The position numbers were made by a program, and so were the translations under genes. Of a stretch of 64,000 bases of DNA, positions 1-10,738 are shown one piece after another (within the stretch, counting starts at the first letter, position 1; each line of letters begins with the position of its first letter). Below the pieces are notes generated by a model. The model saw only the letters and a list, made by a program, of their open reading frames with translations. It was not told the DNA's origin and did no database searches. Source of the DNA: Panicum virgatum (taxonomy: Eukaryota > Streptophyta > Magnoliopsida > Poales > Poaceae); contig NC_053145.1 in NCBI RefSeq assembly GCF_016808335.1, positions 24,144,258 to 24,208,257 on the forward strand, read 5' to 3'.

Positions 1-1254
1 TCCTTGGGTTGCATTTTGGTTAGTTGTGCTAGGTTGCTGCGCTATAACATATTCTGGTCCTTTTTAATTAAATTGATTAATGGTTTACTTGAATTTAATT
101 CTGAGAGTGGCCCTCTGTGTGGATGAGTGGCTCACGTCTCGTTAAAAGATGGTTTTTGTAGAAACATGGCTTAGGGGGCCAGCACGGTGCTTAGTGCTTG
201 GTTGGCCACTCTCCATAAGGACCGGTTCATAGAGCGACAACCTGGGACAACAGCGCTACCACAAGGCTAGAATGGGATAGACTTGGCTTACTAATTAGGT
301 CTTTTTGGTTTGGAGTAACTTACCTGCGGGGGAAGAGTAGTAAGCTTCAATGGTCCCTGCTCCTCCGGCTTGGTCTGTGCTTGGATTGCGCTCCTGTGCT
401 TGTACCCCCGGAGGTGGGCCCCATCGTCGCTGACCTATCTCTCGCGGTTACGCCTTACCAACGAGATTCTTTGTAACGGCCTCGTAGTGAGTCGCTAGCC
501 ATCTCACCTAAGGAAGTGTGATGAACAACTGGCGTAGCTCACGACTTGTGGGTAAAGATGTGCAACCTCTGCAGAGTGTAAAACTGGTATACTAGCCGTG
601 CTCATGGTTATGAGCGGCCCAGATCCTCCTTTTGATTAGTGGGGTTAGCTCCTTCCGACGAGGGGGTGCCTCTCGAGGTTACCTTGGTGGCTTGGTTTCG
701 GTTTGGTTCTCAGTAGTTTCTGATTTAATTCTGATTAGTTACTATGTAACTGGGTAAATGGTAATTCATCAACTGGTAGTAATTAGCTTTAATAAAATTT
801 TGCCAAGACTTAAAAGCTAATGCAGTCAGTCAGCCAACCTTAGAGCCTCATAGTTTGTGTTATACTTGTTGAGTACAAGATGTGTACTCACTCTTGCCTC
901 TTCTCTACTTTTTCCTCTTGTACACGCTACTGCTGCTCAGTTCCTGCCGACACGAGGGAGTTCGCTCAGCGCTACCAGGACTACGAGGACTTCTAGGTGT
1001 TCGTCTCCCAGTCGACGTCCCTGTGGCGCCCTACTCAGCTTCGGAGAGTTTTATCGTATTTGTACTTCGCTTCCGCTGTATCAGACATTCTTGTCATTAT
1101 TGTAATAAATAACATTCGTATTCGCTTTATTATATCTTTTTACGTGATATGTGCTATGATATACTGTTCATTCTGTTATATATACGTGTGACTTGATCCT
1201 GGCACGTATATGATTGCTCGGTTTATGTTCTTTTATAAACCGGGTGGTGTTACA
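1..1254 (+). mobile_element. Partial LTR of family N, 3' portion, plus orientation
   Basis: This stretch matches the second half of the LTR seen complete at 11664-27108, from the motif at 13944 onward, and ends in the family's terminal ...CCGGG(TG)GTGTTACA. It therefore is the downstream part of a family-N LTR, cut by the window edge. It carries the uninterrupted version of the site (GAAGT at 513-517) into which element N inserted in the solo LTR. Exon b of the LTR-encoded ORF lies at 941-996. No gag or pol follows it, so whether it was a solo LTR or part of an element cannot be told. Confidence 0.85.
941..996 (+). CDS. LTR-encoded ORF, exon b (family N copy)
   Basis: Predicted terminal exon of the small LTR-resident ORF. 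It begins after an acceptor-like ...CTGCTGCTCAG, reads in phase 1 as PADTREFAQRYQDYEDF and stops with TAG at 994-996. The same 56-nt exon with the same phase and stop occurs in the three other family-N LTRs of this window (14715-14770, 23278-23333, 26797-26852). The upstream exon a lies outside the window. Function unknown; coding status rests on the cross-family comparison of exon layout and phase. Confidence 0.5.
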
Positions 1255-1836
1255 AAAGGGCTCGGCGCCGACAAGCGGGGCCAGTGTGTCAGCGACACAG
1301 AGCGGGCGCGCGCGGGACGTGGCTGCGGGGTGAAAGGGCGCCGACATGTGGGGGCCACATGGCTGCGGGCCTAACGCGTGCGCGAGCGTGTGCGTTGCGC
1401 GGGGCGCGGGACCAGGCCGGTGCGGGCAGACCGAGCACGGGAGGGAGTGGGCCGAGCGAAGGAGGAGAGAGGGCTGTAGCGGGCCGGAGCGGAGAAGAGC
1501 TGCCTGGGCCGCGGGAGAGGGAGAGATGGGTTGGGCTGAGAAGGAAGTGGGTTGGGCTGGGTTCTTCTCCTTCTAATTATTTTCCTTTTTTATTTCTAAC
1601 TCAAACTCAAGCCAAATGAATTCAAATAAGTTTGAATTCAAACTCTAACCAAACAACAAGAGAAAAAGATGCTCCAGCATGAATGCAACAACAAGATTTA
1701 AACCTAGATAAAGTTTTGAATACTTGAGGAACAAAAATTAGATTAAATGCCATTCTAAACACAATAAACCTTAGAAATTTAAATAAAGCCAATTAAATTT
1801 ATTATAAAATACTGGAATTTAAATTAGGGTGTTACA
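1255..1836 (-). mobile_element. LTR head fragment, family N, minus orientation
   Basis: The right end (1580-1836) matches the 5' start of family-N LTRs in reverse orientation, including GATGCTCCAGCATGA and the terminus AATTTAAATTAGGGTGTTACA. The left part is GC-rich like the U3/leader part of the same LTR but more diverged. The fragment abuts the end of the opposite-orientation LTR piece at 1254/1255 without spacer, so one or both were truncated. No primer-binding site or polypurine tract flanks it. Confidence 0.7.
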
Positions 1837-1839
1837 AAC

Positions 1840-2501
1840 CACTTGTGCATCAACTAAAGAGTTGGATTATGAATGTCTCTGCACCGAGGTGCGAACTTGC
1901 CATGGACAACTTGACCCGAAATCCGGCCCCAAAACTCATGACGATTAAAACCTCGGCAAGCTTGGTTGAGAGAAATCGGCCAACGTTTGTTGAAATCGAG
2001 GTGGCCGGCAAAAGTTTTCCAAGAAAGCAAATACTCTTTCCCGAAAAATCAAAAATAAACCCCATTTTCCACCTCCCGAAGAGTGCAAAGAAATTGGATG
2101 GTGAGGAGTCGAGAACCATACTCCTCAACGGGAACGAAGTTATCCCATCCAATTTCATGCCAAACATTAGTGAAGTCTTTGTACATACCTATTTTGATGA
2201 GGAGGTCCGGATCGAATGCTCAGGTGTGGACGAAGCTTCTGTTCTTGAGGATGGCGTAGCCTTGTCATTCACGATCATCTCACAAGTCGAGGTACGGTTC
2301 ATCTTCTGTGTCAATCTCTATGACCTCAGCTTGCGGTTCGGCTTGCATCTCTTCGTATTGTTCTTCTTCCTCGTAGTCCATCGTGCTTGGTGTAGGCGTA
2401 GGTTCGGGTGTGTACGAGCTTGAGTCACCCCGAAAACGGGATAAACTTCCACCCGTCATCTTCTTGAATGAACCAGAAACCTTCCGTCCTATGCCTTTCA
2501 T
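1840..2501 (-). pseudogene. ATHILA ORF-1-like protein (PF03078 type), broken
   Basis: An ATG at 2501 opens a 73-codon frame with a basic start and an acidic Glu-rich stretch, which stops near 2280. Past the stop the same frame continues with further stops and resembles the plant ATHILA ORF-1 family, with the recognisable segments DPDLLIKIGMYKDF and EEYGSRLLTIQFLCTL near 2200-2080. That family is carried by Athila-type LTR elements and has no proven function. The fragment ends where family-N LTR sequence begins at 1836. Several in-frame stops make it a pseudogene. The family name comes from recognition of motifs, not from a search. Confidence 0.6.
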
Positions 2502-2639
2502 GATGGAACAAAAACAGCAAGTGCAACTCGAAACGGGTTACGTTAGTGAAATTGAATTGAATGTTCTTACCCGCGCATTTCTTCTTTTCTTGCAGCAGAG
2601 AAATGAGAGAGAGAGAGAGGTCTCTTGAATTCAAATCTT

Positions 2640-2935
2640 GAGCAAAAATCCAATGAAAACCCGAGAGCAAAGTTTGAGAGGGTTTGAGAGGGAGTGAGTG
2701 AATGAGAGTTGAGTGTGAGAGCTCAAAACTCACCCCTTGGCCTCTATTTAAAGTGAGAATGGCAGGGCACCATTGGGAGAGACCAGGCTCAACGGCTAGT
2801 GACCGTTGGAAAAGGCTGGGACAACTAGCCATTTGCAGGGGGGCGGTCGACCCTTGGGTTCGGCCGAACCCTAGGTGGGCCACCCTGCTGACAGCTAGGG
2901 CCACTGCCCTTCTAACGGTCAAAAACTTTTAAAAC
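2640..2935 (-). promoter_or_regulatory. Promoter-like region upstream of the ORF-1 remnant
   Basis: On the minus strand a TATA-like TTTAAATAG lies at about 2744-2752. It is followed by a pyrimidine-rich leader with CTCTCTC runs reaching toward the ATG at 2501. About 110 bp upstream of the TATA sits a perfect 16-nt palindrome with a CGGCCG core (2856-2871). The same palindrome-then-TATA arrangement occurs in the Athila-type LTRs of this window, so this looks like an LTR-type promoter placed before ORF-1. Transcription is not shown. Confidence 0.4.
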
Positions 2936-3280
2936 TTTGGTGCCGGCCAAACTTTGCTTCGAAAAGATGTTCAAATTTATTTTTCAAAGGATTTTCATGC
3001 TCGAAAATATTTTTGGATTTTTGTGAAAAACAGAAAAGGTGCTAGAAAAGTTTCTAGCATGTAAGGGTGTTTTGAAAATTCAAATATGCAGTGGGAAAAA
3101 TTGAAAAAGTCGAGAAAAGCAAAATGATGGAGGGTGAATATGAGATACGTATCGATTTACCTTCGGCAAGGGCTCGTTGTTTAGAGTCTGACGAGTGGGA
3201 CCTTTCTCCTGCTGTGTTTACCACTGCTCGGCTTGTCCTGGAGAATTGGACGAGGACGAGCTTGCGATCCTTCACCACAC

Positions 3281-3866
3281 CTTCTTTGAACGTCTTCTCT
3301 TTGATTGTGAGGTCGTAGGTTCTTTTATCTGAGGTTCTGGTGCACCCCAGAGTGGACTTCCGTTGTGAGCCTGCTGGATCATGAACCTCTGCTCCTTCCT
3401 GTGGAGGAATTTAAAGAATATATTGTCGACCCCGATGCGGAATTGGACTTCTCCAAATCCGACATCGATCCTAGCCTTCACACTATTCTGGAACGGTCAT
3501 CCGAGGATAAGGTCTAGTCCCAAGTCTTCATCCATGTTGAGGACGACAAAGTCGGCTAGGACGAAGCAATTCCGGATTCATATGTAGATGTTTTCGACTA
3601 TCCCTTTGGAATGTCGGACTGTGGAATCTGCAAGTTGTACGAACATACGGGTCTAGGAAAGAGCAGGATACTGCAATTGTTCAAAGATTACCTTGGGCAT
3701 GATGTTTATGCTTGATCCAATGTCGCAGAGGGCCCGTGTGTAGGATTGATCAAAGATGGAACAGCTGATCAAGGGCACCCCTGGATCTCCATGTAGTTTC
3801 GCTGTCAGCCCGCCCCACGCATTCATCCTTGGGTGCGTGGTTTGTCCTGCATGGTTAGTTTGAGAA
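3281..3866 (-). pseudogene. Athila-type aspartic protease remnant
   Basis: Minus-strand translation gives the retropepsin-like domain found between gag and reverse transcriptase in Athila elements. The active-site segment reads CDIGSSINIMPK (about 3693-3728), followed by LADFVVLNMDEDLGLDLILG and KARIDVGFGEVQFRI. In-frame stops and a frame change break it. Downstream comes a basic tail rich in Ser and Lys and then non-coding DNA; no reverse transcriptase, RNase H or integrase follows before the ORF-1 remnant. This points to a deletion derivative or a non-autonomous element. LTR1 at 3882 abuts its upstream end. Confidence 0.65.
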
Positions 3867-3881
3867 GTCTGCCGGGGAAGG

Positions 3882-5297
3882 TGTTGGGTATTTTAGTGTC
3901 ACGAATAAATCCGCAAGTGCACGGATACCGTTGTAGCTTTCACCTCAGAGTATTCCAAGGGTTATCGAATCCACAGGGAACGTGTGTGCACTCTCTTCTA
4001 TTCTAATCGGTCCAAGGACACACCAAGACAGATAGAAGGGTAGAGAGGATTCCTAAGATAGTGCTACTGCTGAGTTAAAGGTCGATCTCTCGGGCACAAT
4101 ACTCGCTTCGGGCACCGGCTTACAACTGGTCTGCCAGTCGACTCCGACCAACAGCTCTACGCTATATCCGAACGCGGAGGATTACGAAGGACCAATAGGG
4201 CTGTCACCACCTACGGCCTACCTCTAACAAACCGTGGGATATAAGGCAAACGAAGGATAATCTCTAGCCTAGACACCACGTCTACACTATAGATTACTAC
4301 TGCAGTCTAACTATGTTTGGTACCCCGTACCAAACTACAACACTCTGTACGAATGCAGAGCGACAAACCCGTGAGTAAGAGAACTGATCTCACTCTACTA
4401 CAAGCACTACTAGCATCTACTATACCAAGTAAAATACTAGAGATAGGAACCACGAATACTTACTAAATACCGAAGAATGTAGCAGCATCCGTAGATGTAC
4501 AAGCTGGGAGCAGAATGCCGACACCCTGGCACTTCTCCCGAACTAATCTCTCACTCTCGTAGAGGTACAATTTGGAGAAGAGCGCCGAATACCGACGGCC
4601 CTCCTGAGTACCTCTAAACCAAAGAGGAGGCTTGGATGAGCACTTGGTGGATGTGGAACTCCAACTTGGTGGTGTATCCCTATTCTCACCCCCTCCCCTT
4701 GTATTTATAGGAGGGAACCACTAGCCATTCGTCCGAGAACCTACCCAAACCGCCATGGAGGACCAATAGCACCTCGCTACGTGTCATCTGAGAGGCGGTG
4801 GGGCCCGTGGGCCATCTCCACTGGGTCAGGCGACCTGGAGGTCGGCCGACCGTGGGCCGGGTCTGTTTGGCCCAGTTTTCGGTTAGGTGGCTGCTAGGTG
4901 GACCCCCATGTGATATACATGTGCAAGGGCCTATCTTGAGGTGGTTTAGATGCTTTGGTGGCCCCGTAGATCCTCGTGAATGCGTCTGATTCGTTGAGAG
5001 GGTGTTGTCACGGATTGATGACGTGTCACCTTGCTTATGGGCTGCATTCCTTCTCATGTGAGGCTATTTATTGGGCCATTTGATCCTTGTACGTAGTTGC
5101 GCATTTTGCCTTGAACTGAGGAGTGTGTTTCCCTGCTCATGAAGTGTGTTTTCACCCTTATTTCACCTGCATACAAATATTTACCAACACTCGTGGAAAT
5201 GGTTAGTAGTAAATCCCTAACACTACGTTGATGTTTACATTTTATGTATTTATGCAGGAGTTGACGGCCTAGATTTAGTACTTAAGAGCCGTCAACA
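3882..5297 (-). mobile_element. LTR1, Athila-like family (3' LTR of minus-strand unit)
   Basis: A 1416-bp segment bounded by TGTTGGGTATT... and ...GCCGTCAACA, directly followed on its right by a polypurine tract (read on the minus strand). It is therefore the 3' LTR of the unit with gag at 8744-10377. It shares layout and short blocks with LTR2 and LTR3 (CCGTTGTAGC near the left end, GGGCTGTCACCACCT in the middle) but is too diverged to be the same family. No matching LTR lies at the other end of the unit, where LTR2 of the other family is found. Confidence 0.8.
4702..4851 (-). promoter_or_regulatory. TATA box and upstream palindrome of LTR1
   Basis: On the minus strand CTATAAATAC (TATA at about 4702-4709) is preceded about 130 bp upstream by the perfect palindrome GGTCGGCCGACC (4840-4851). 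The position within the LTR fits the U3/R boundary. Activity is inferred only. Confidence 0.5.
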
Positions 5298-5312
5298 ACT
5301 CCCCCACACTTA
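5298..5312 (-). other. Polypurine tract of the LTR1 unit
   Basis: Read on the minus strand the sequence TAAGTGTGGGGGAGT immediately precedes LTR1. Its position and purine run fit the primer for plus-strand DNA synthesis. Two near-identical motifs lie further inside the element at 6714-6729 and 7445-7460. Confidence 0.75.
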
Positions 5313-7861
5313 GCCTTTGCTCGTCCTCGAGTAAAGCAGCAAGGACTAAGGTGGAACATGACCTCCAAAGGTATGAAGCGAGCATAAGAGATATGCCAAC
5401 TCATACCTTGCACTTGCGAACTTTTGAATCTTGGGTAGTTGAGGCATGGAATGGTATTGAATCAAGTCACTTCTGCTCCTCATGTCAAGTAGCTTGGGAT
5501 TTTTGAATAAATTTTCAAAACAAACCTTGCTTAGCTCCTCATTTGATTCTCTCGGATCGCTCAATGTGTATATGTCCTTACCAAGGCATTTGACTTGCCT
5601 TTTCTTCATCCTACTTCTAGTGACAGCTATATGTGGAGCTCAAGGTAGGGCATGGAAGATAAGGCATACTTGTCTCACATATATTGCAAGGTTAAAGACC
5701 GGATCCAAAGAGAAAAACAAATCATACAATCAGATCAAGATGTGCACGTGTATGGATTGTGGTGGATGGAATGGAAACTCCTTTTCTGTGGTCTCTCTCT
5801 CTCTCTCTTTGAATCCTTTTGATAGCATGGCTATCTCTTCTTCTCTCTCTTCTTTTTTCAAGACCTTCAGGGGTCTCTTTCTCTTTTTTTTTCTCTTTTT
5901 TTCATGGACCCATGGACCTTCATGGATCTTTTTTTTTGATAACCCATGCCCCATTTTTTTTACAATAACTGGAGAGAGAGAGAGACCAACACATACTGTG
6001 GAGCATTTATTTTGTAGAATGGAGGGGTGATACAGTGCTAACTTCTCAAAGAAGCATAGCAAGGGGGTATATGGTGTGCACGTGAATCTTGATCATGAAA
6101 GCATGAAAAGAATTCTCTCAAGGGTCACAACAATTTGACAAAGCTCAATGCAAAAACAAGCAGCATATGTGTAAATGGTTTTCAATAAGTATCATCATAT
6201 GGCTTTGGTAGGACCTCGGCATATCAAAGAGGAGCTTTGCAAAGGTTTTACAAATTTTCAAATAAAGTTCCCAAGCACTTAAATAATAAAGAGCGAAGAT
6301 CATATCATTCAAACCATATCTCAAACGTCAACTACTTAGATAAGCATGCTTTCCTAAGGATTTTTGTTCACAAGCATCAAGATGATAAGCATGGAATAGA
6401 ACATATGCAAGCCAACCATAGGAAACATGTAGAGCAGGTGCAACACATTGATTCACTTTGAGTTTGATTTTAGTGAGTAAGATTCAAAGACCATTCAAAC
6501 TCATGAATCAAAGAGAGTTGAGAGGTATAGAATGCACATACTATCGCTCTTTAAGAGGGTGGGGATCAAGGCAATGGTGATTCAGCCAAACCACTAGGTG
6601 GCTGGCTGAATTTGGTGTCCTTGCCTTGTCTCTTGTCATGTTGGTGCAGACGATGTTGTGCGATACATATGTGGGAGATCTCGAACGTGTATGGCACTAA
6701 TGATCTTGAGAGTTCTCCCCCACACTTGTTCTTGTACCTGGTGTTGTATTCAATGGGATGGTGGAAAAGAAATAATGGCTCTGCTGGTTTTAAGAACCAG
6801 GGAGTTCCTCAAATTTATTTGAACTAAAATTTAATCTCACCAAGATACTTACTCAAGCAAGGCTGAACTAAGATTGCATCAACATGAGCATGTTGTGCAA
6901 CATTAATCCAAAACCTTATCTTACCTCTCCATTTGAATCCAGCTTAATGACTCACCCAATCAGATTTGAAGATTTCTGCAGGGGTTAGTCCACATATGCT
7001 ACCAATATCTATACAAGTATTAACTCTAGAACATCAATCAAACTTGACACAAAGTCTAGTTTGACTGACGAGGACATTTTAACCTAAGCACCATGCTTAA
7101 TTTAAAACACCTATGAATGTGTTGCATGCTACACATTCAAACCGGAGCATACAAGAGTAGATAAAGGAAGCATGAAGTATGATTAAGCTTTATTCAAAGG
7201 GAGATTGGTATGAGTACGAACCTGGCGATCCTCGGGCGACCTCCCGGTAGGGCTTTGTTTAATGTCAAAAGCAGGACATTGAGAGCACTTACCATGGTGT
7301 CTTGTTGATGAAGACTCAATGTTGTCACCATGTCAATTCCTCTCATTTTTTTCTTTTTTTTATAGAGAGCAAGATGTAGGAACTAACACCAATTCGAAGA
7401 CAAAATATGGATTGAGAAAGAACTTACTTCGGGGTACTCACATACCTCCCCCACACTTGGAGTTTGTAAAACTTCAAGTGCATGGAGTTCAAGTTTCCAT
7501 CTGTAGTTGTTCCTGCATCAAGGCATATCGAGGGGTTGTAGTTGGTGTAGCTCTCATGTTCGTTGGTGTTGCTTGTCCGTCATTCTTCTTGATCTTCCCC
7601 TGAAAAGGTTAGCGACCAAAAATACCTGAAGGAAAAAAATACATCCTAGAACATGCTCTTGCTTTTATTGAAGGGAAATAAATAAGTAAATAAATAAATG
7701 ATAATCCGGGCTATCTCCCGGCAGTGCTTTGCTTTTATGGTCATAAGCTCGACCATGAGACCCCTTGTAGCCATCATTGGTGATGGGTCATTGTTTCACC
7801 ACCAATTGTTAAAGCTAGCTACAAGGTTAGTGCCACGGTGCACCAACGAAATTTGCAATGT
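5313..7861 (-). other. Long 3' non-coding region of the Athila-like unit
   Basis: About 2.5 kb between the broken protease/linker and the polypurine tract. I see no reading frame with family resemblance here; the open frames are short and low-complexity. It contains pyrimidine and CT tracts at 5780-5990 and two extra polypurine-like motifs (6714-6729 and 7445-7460). Reverse transcriptase, RNase H and integrase should lie in this interval in a complete Athila element and are absent. Confidence 0.6.
5780..5990. repeat. CT/T-rich low-complexity tract
   Basis: Alternating CTCTCTCTCT runs, long T runs mixed with TTC, and a GAGAGAGAGA run near 5972. It generates spurious open frames on both strands. 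No gene seen. Confidence 0.8.
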
Positions 7862-8743
7862 TTACGATAAACAAATGCGTCTACAACCCCCCTCCTGAAG
7901 ATTTTGCAGGAAAACACCTTGGAGTGATTGCTTTTCTCGTGTGTGCGAGGCACTAAGCAAGCCTAACTCTGGAGAGGCATTAAATGAGCATGGTTCTTGT
8001 GGTATTTCAGGGGTGAAACTCCCATGCTTATCTAAGGAATCCTTTAGTTTGGACTCCAGAGTCGGTGCCTCATCAAATTCCATGGCCCATGTATTCTCCA
8101 TCTCAAGAGATTCGTCATGGGAAATCATAGTTGGATCTTGATCATGGTCGAGAACAACTTTCTCGGGGCCAGAGGGAAGAGGCTCAAACTCAATCAGAGG
8201 TCTAGGGGGAGTCTCAAACTCGGATATATCTACGGGTTTGACGGAATCATCTTCCTCCTCGATGAATCTTTCAGCATCTTTTTCAAGGAGGGATTCCAGT
8301 GAGTCAACAAGGAGAATTCCCTTAACCTCTTCGATTGGTTCAGAGTCAAGGGAAGGTTCTATCATGGAGTCTGTGGATTTAGCGATATGGACAGAAATTG
8401 TCTCCTTCCCTAGATGGACTTCGAGCTTATTTTGAGCCGGAGCATTTGTGAGAAATTTCTCGATGGGTTGCCCGACTAAGAGATAGAAGTCTTGGACGTC
8501 GAATATATGAAAGTCAAGGATTACTTCGACGTCCTCGTGTCTAATAGACACGTTCTGCAATGTCCCATATGCTTCCTGGATTTCTCCAGAGGAAGTCTGG
8601 AAGGTTTTGTCGGTTTTAACCAACGGCTCATCTCGCAAATGGCGAAATGCGCATTCGCTAGAGATGATGTTAGCCCCGACTGAGGGACTATAGAGGGTGT
8701 CTACCTGGGTTCCTTTTATGGTGCAAGGAAGGGTTGTGGAGGA
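7862..8743 (-). pseudogene. Protease/linker region of Athila-type gag-pol, broken
   Basis: A minus-strand frame with segments typical of the protease and the acidic linker that precedes reverse transcriptase in Athila proteins: DVEVILDFHIFDVQDF, LLVGQPIEKFL, then EKDAERFIEEEDDS and PPRPLIEFEPLPSGPEK. The frame is open from about 8743 to 7862 if read without the annotated ATG at 8638. It is separated from the gag frame by a frameshift near 8740. It runs into a short Cys/Arg-rich end instead of reverse transcriptase, so the polymerase part is missing. Likely a non-autonomous relative of Athila. Confidence 0.6.
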
Positions 8744-10377
8744 GAGCTGATCCGGAGTACTTCTGATGATAGCTCCATCTCTCTCAACCGCTTGCTGCTC
8801 ATAATGGTCGTTGACTTCTTAACATTTTGCCTACAGAAGGCAGCTTCTATGGGGTATGTAGAAGCAACGGGAACCGAAGGTCTCCTCTTGCAGACATAAT
8901 TCGACGTGTTTTCAAAATTTTCAGAAAGATCATCCTCGAATTTGAAATGGAGTTCTCGAGTTCGAATTTCTTCTTTCTCCAAAACTCGTGGTTCAGGAGA
9001 GGTTTCTAGGGCCGAATCTAAGGGTATTGATAGTGAATGATCGGGTTCAACTGCTAGAATGTCCTCATCACTTGACTTGCGCTGTTCTTGAGAGGGTGTA
9101 AACTCGGCTACGAAGGAAGTGTTCTCGCCAAGTTCTTCCCGTTGGGTAAACCCGATAGATACCATATTTGCAGTTTCAACGCGAGATTCGGGTTGCCCCG
9201 GGATCTTCCCGTTCTTAGAGACAGGAGCAGCAGCAGCGATTTGAGCCAGTTGTGTTTCTATCATTTTGTTGAAACTTAGTTGATTTTTATGAGCAGAAGA
9301 AAGAATTTCAACTTTAGCATTTATTCCTTCCAAAATTTTATCATCGGCAGCAAGCTTTCTGTTTAAGGATTTGTTGATTTTAACTTGGCCAAAGACTAAA
9401 TCTCTCAAGGAGGATTGGTTCGAATTGAAATTCGAATTGAAATTTGAGTTAAAATTGTTACCTCCTCCTTGGAATGGTGGGCGTGTCTGACCCCACCCCT
9501 GGCCTCCTTGTGGACGGAACCTGGTGGTGTTGTTGTTGATGTAGGCTGCATCTTCACGGGTCTGGGGGTAGTCATTCCCCAAGTGTCCACTGTCACCACA
9601 AACTTCGCATGTAAAGTACGAGTTCATGGCATGGACGGGAACATGCATTTGTTGCCGATTCCCTTCATCAAGCTTCTTCATTAGGAGGCCAAGTTTGGCG
9701 GTGAGCATGTCTGTTTCCTTGACGGTATGCATTCCACCTTTCGTTCTGGGCTGGGAACGCTCCTCGTTCCAGCCCTGGTTGGAGACCATTTTCTCGATTA
9801 AAGCCATAGCATTAGCAATTGTCAGGTCAAGATAGGCTCCTCCAGCAGCAGGATCAAGGTGGGCTCTGGGTGTAATTGTTAGCCCGTTGTAGAAGCTTTG
9901 GAGCACGAGTCACTCGTCCATCCCATGATGAGGACAGGAGAGTATGTATTCTTGCAATCTCTCCCAAGCTTCTGGGATGTATTTCATCCCCGTCTGCTGG
10001 AAACATGAAATTCTTCCATGTAGGGCATTGGTTTTGCCCAACGGGAAGAACTTGGCGAGGAACGCCGTGGAACACTTGTCCCACATGCTGACGGTTTCCT
10101 TGTTCTGATAAAACCACTGTATGGTTACAGTCACACCGCGGAGCCTGATGGCGTCAGCCATAATGCCCTGTATGGTTATGGTCTTGCATAACTCCAGAAA
10201 GTTTTGGAGATGGGCGTTGGCGTCCTCATTCGGCTTGCCATAGAATGGGCTAGCCTGCACCATGTTTATGAGGCTGGACTTCAGCTCAAAGTTCATGTCC
10301 CCAACATCAACATTGGGTCTAGTTGCCACATTGGCAGCTGAGGGGATGGAGGAGTCGCGGAGAGTCTTCTCAGCCAT
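8744..10377 (-). pseudogene. Athila-type Gag, broken by one nonsense codon
   Basis: The ATG at 10377 starts a Gag with the PF03732-like capsid segment: FLELCKTITIQG, then FLAKFFPLGKTNALHGRI, then AWERLQEYILSCPHHG. A TGA at about 9907-9909 interrupts it where the family normally has Trp before LVLQSFYNGL, so a G-to-A change is likely. The second part contains a degenerate zinc knuckle, C-X2-C-X4-H-X4-Y, with Tyr for the last Cys, and an Asn-rich stretch. A frameshift near 8740 ends it. Gag would form the particle and bind RNA; this copy cannot make full-length protein. Gene order matches an element transcribed from the right. Confidence 0.75.
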
Positions 10378-10646
10378 GAGTTCAGTTGATGGTGCTTGGA
10401 AAGCTGGTTTGCTTGTCGACTACGAGATCGTAGGAGGAACGACACGAGGTCGGACCCTTCTCACGAGCTTCTCGGGATTTTCAACAAAGTTTGTTGGCAA
10501 GGAGAAACCAGACATACACTACCTTGTTTTCATCCAATCAGGAGAAAACAAAAAGATAAACCCATTAGCATGTATAAGCAGTAGCTACCTCTTACTTATA
10601 TTGCCATGTTTATGTACTTTAGTAAATAACTTTACACCTAGTGCCA
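10378..10646 (-). other. 5' leader between primer-binding site and gag
   Basis: About 270 bp of leader on the minus strand between the tRNA-Asp-type primer-binding site and the gag ATG. I see no coding feature. It would hold packaging signals if any are present; none can be recognised by eye. Confidence 0.5.
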
Positions 10647-10664
10647 TCCCCGGCAACGGCGCCA
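10647..10664 (-). other. Primer-binding site, tRNA-Asp type
   Basis: The minus strand reads TGGCGCCGTTGCCGGGGA, which is complementary over 18 nt to the 3' end of plant tRNA-Asp(GTC) including CCA. It marks the 5' end of the internal region of the gag-bearing unit. The expected matching 5' LTR does not follow; instead a second primer-binding-site-like sequence lies 46 nt further on. Confidence 0.85.
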
Positions 10665-10710
10665 GAAATGCTTGTTTACATTTCTAAGTGTCGCCACTAG
10701 GAGTGGTTAG

Positions 10711-10728
10711 TTCCTAGCAATGCCACCA
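10711..10728 (-). other. Second, degenerate primer-binding-site-like sequence
   Basis: The minus strand reads TGGTGGCATTGCTAGGAA, a mutated relative of the tRNA-Asp-type site, ten bases from the start of LTR2 at 10739. The surrounding 50 bp align with the leader beside LTR3 (62306-62374), including the ACATTTCT and CACTAGGA blocks. It thus is the primer-binding site proper to LTR2, placed in tandem with the one at 10647-10664. Confidence 0.6.
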
Positions 10729-10738
10729 GAAATGCTGG

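Noticed and set aside
857..1112. Overlapping 76-82 codon ORFs in the LTR tail
   Set aside because: They cover the exon b zone in other frames, recur only within family N and show no resemblance between families; phase comparison favours the short frame ending YEDF.
5482..6062. 182- and 110-codon ORFs on opposite strands near 5.5-6.0 kb
   Set aside because: Driven by CT and T tracts; no family resemblance.
10647..10664. tRNA-Asp gene
   Set aside because: Only the last 18 bases of a tRNA-Asp are matched and the site stands beside an LTR; it is a primer-binding site.
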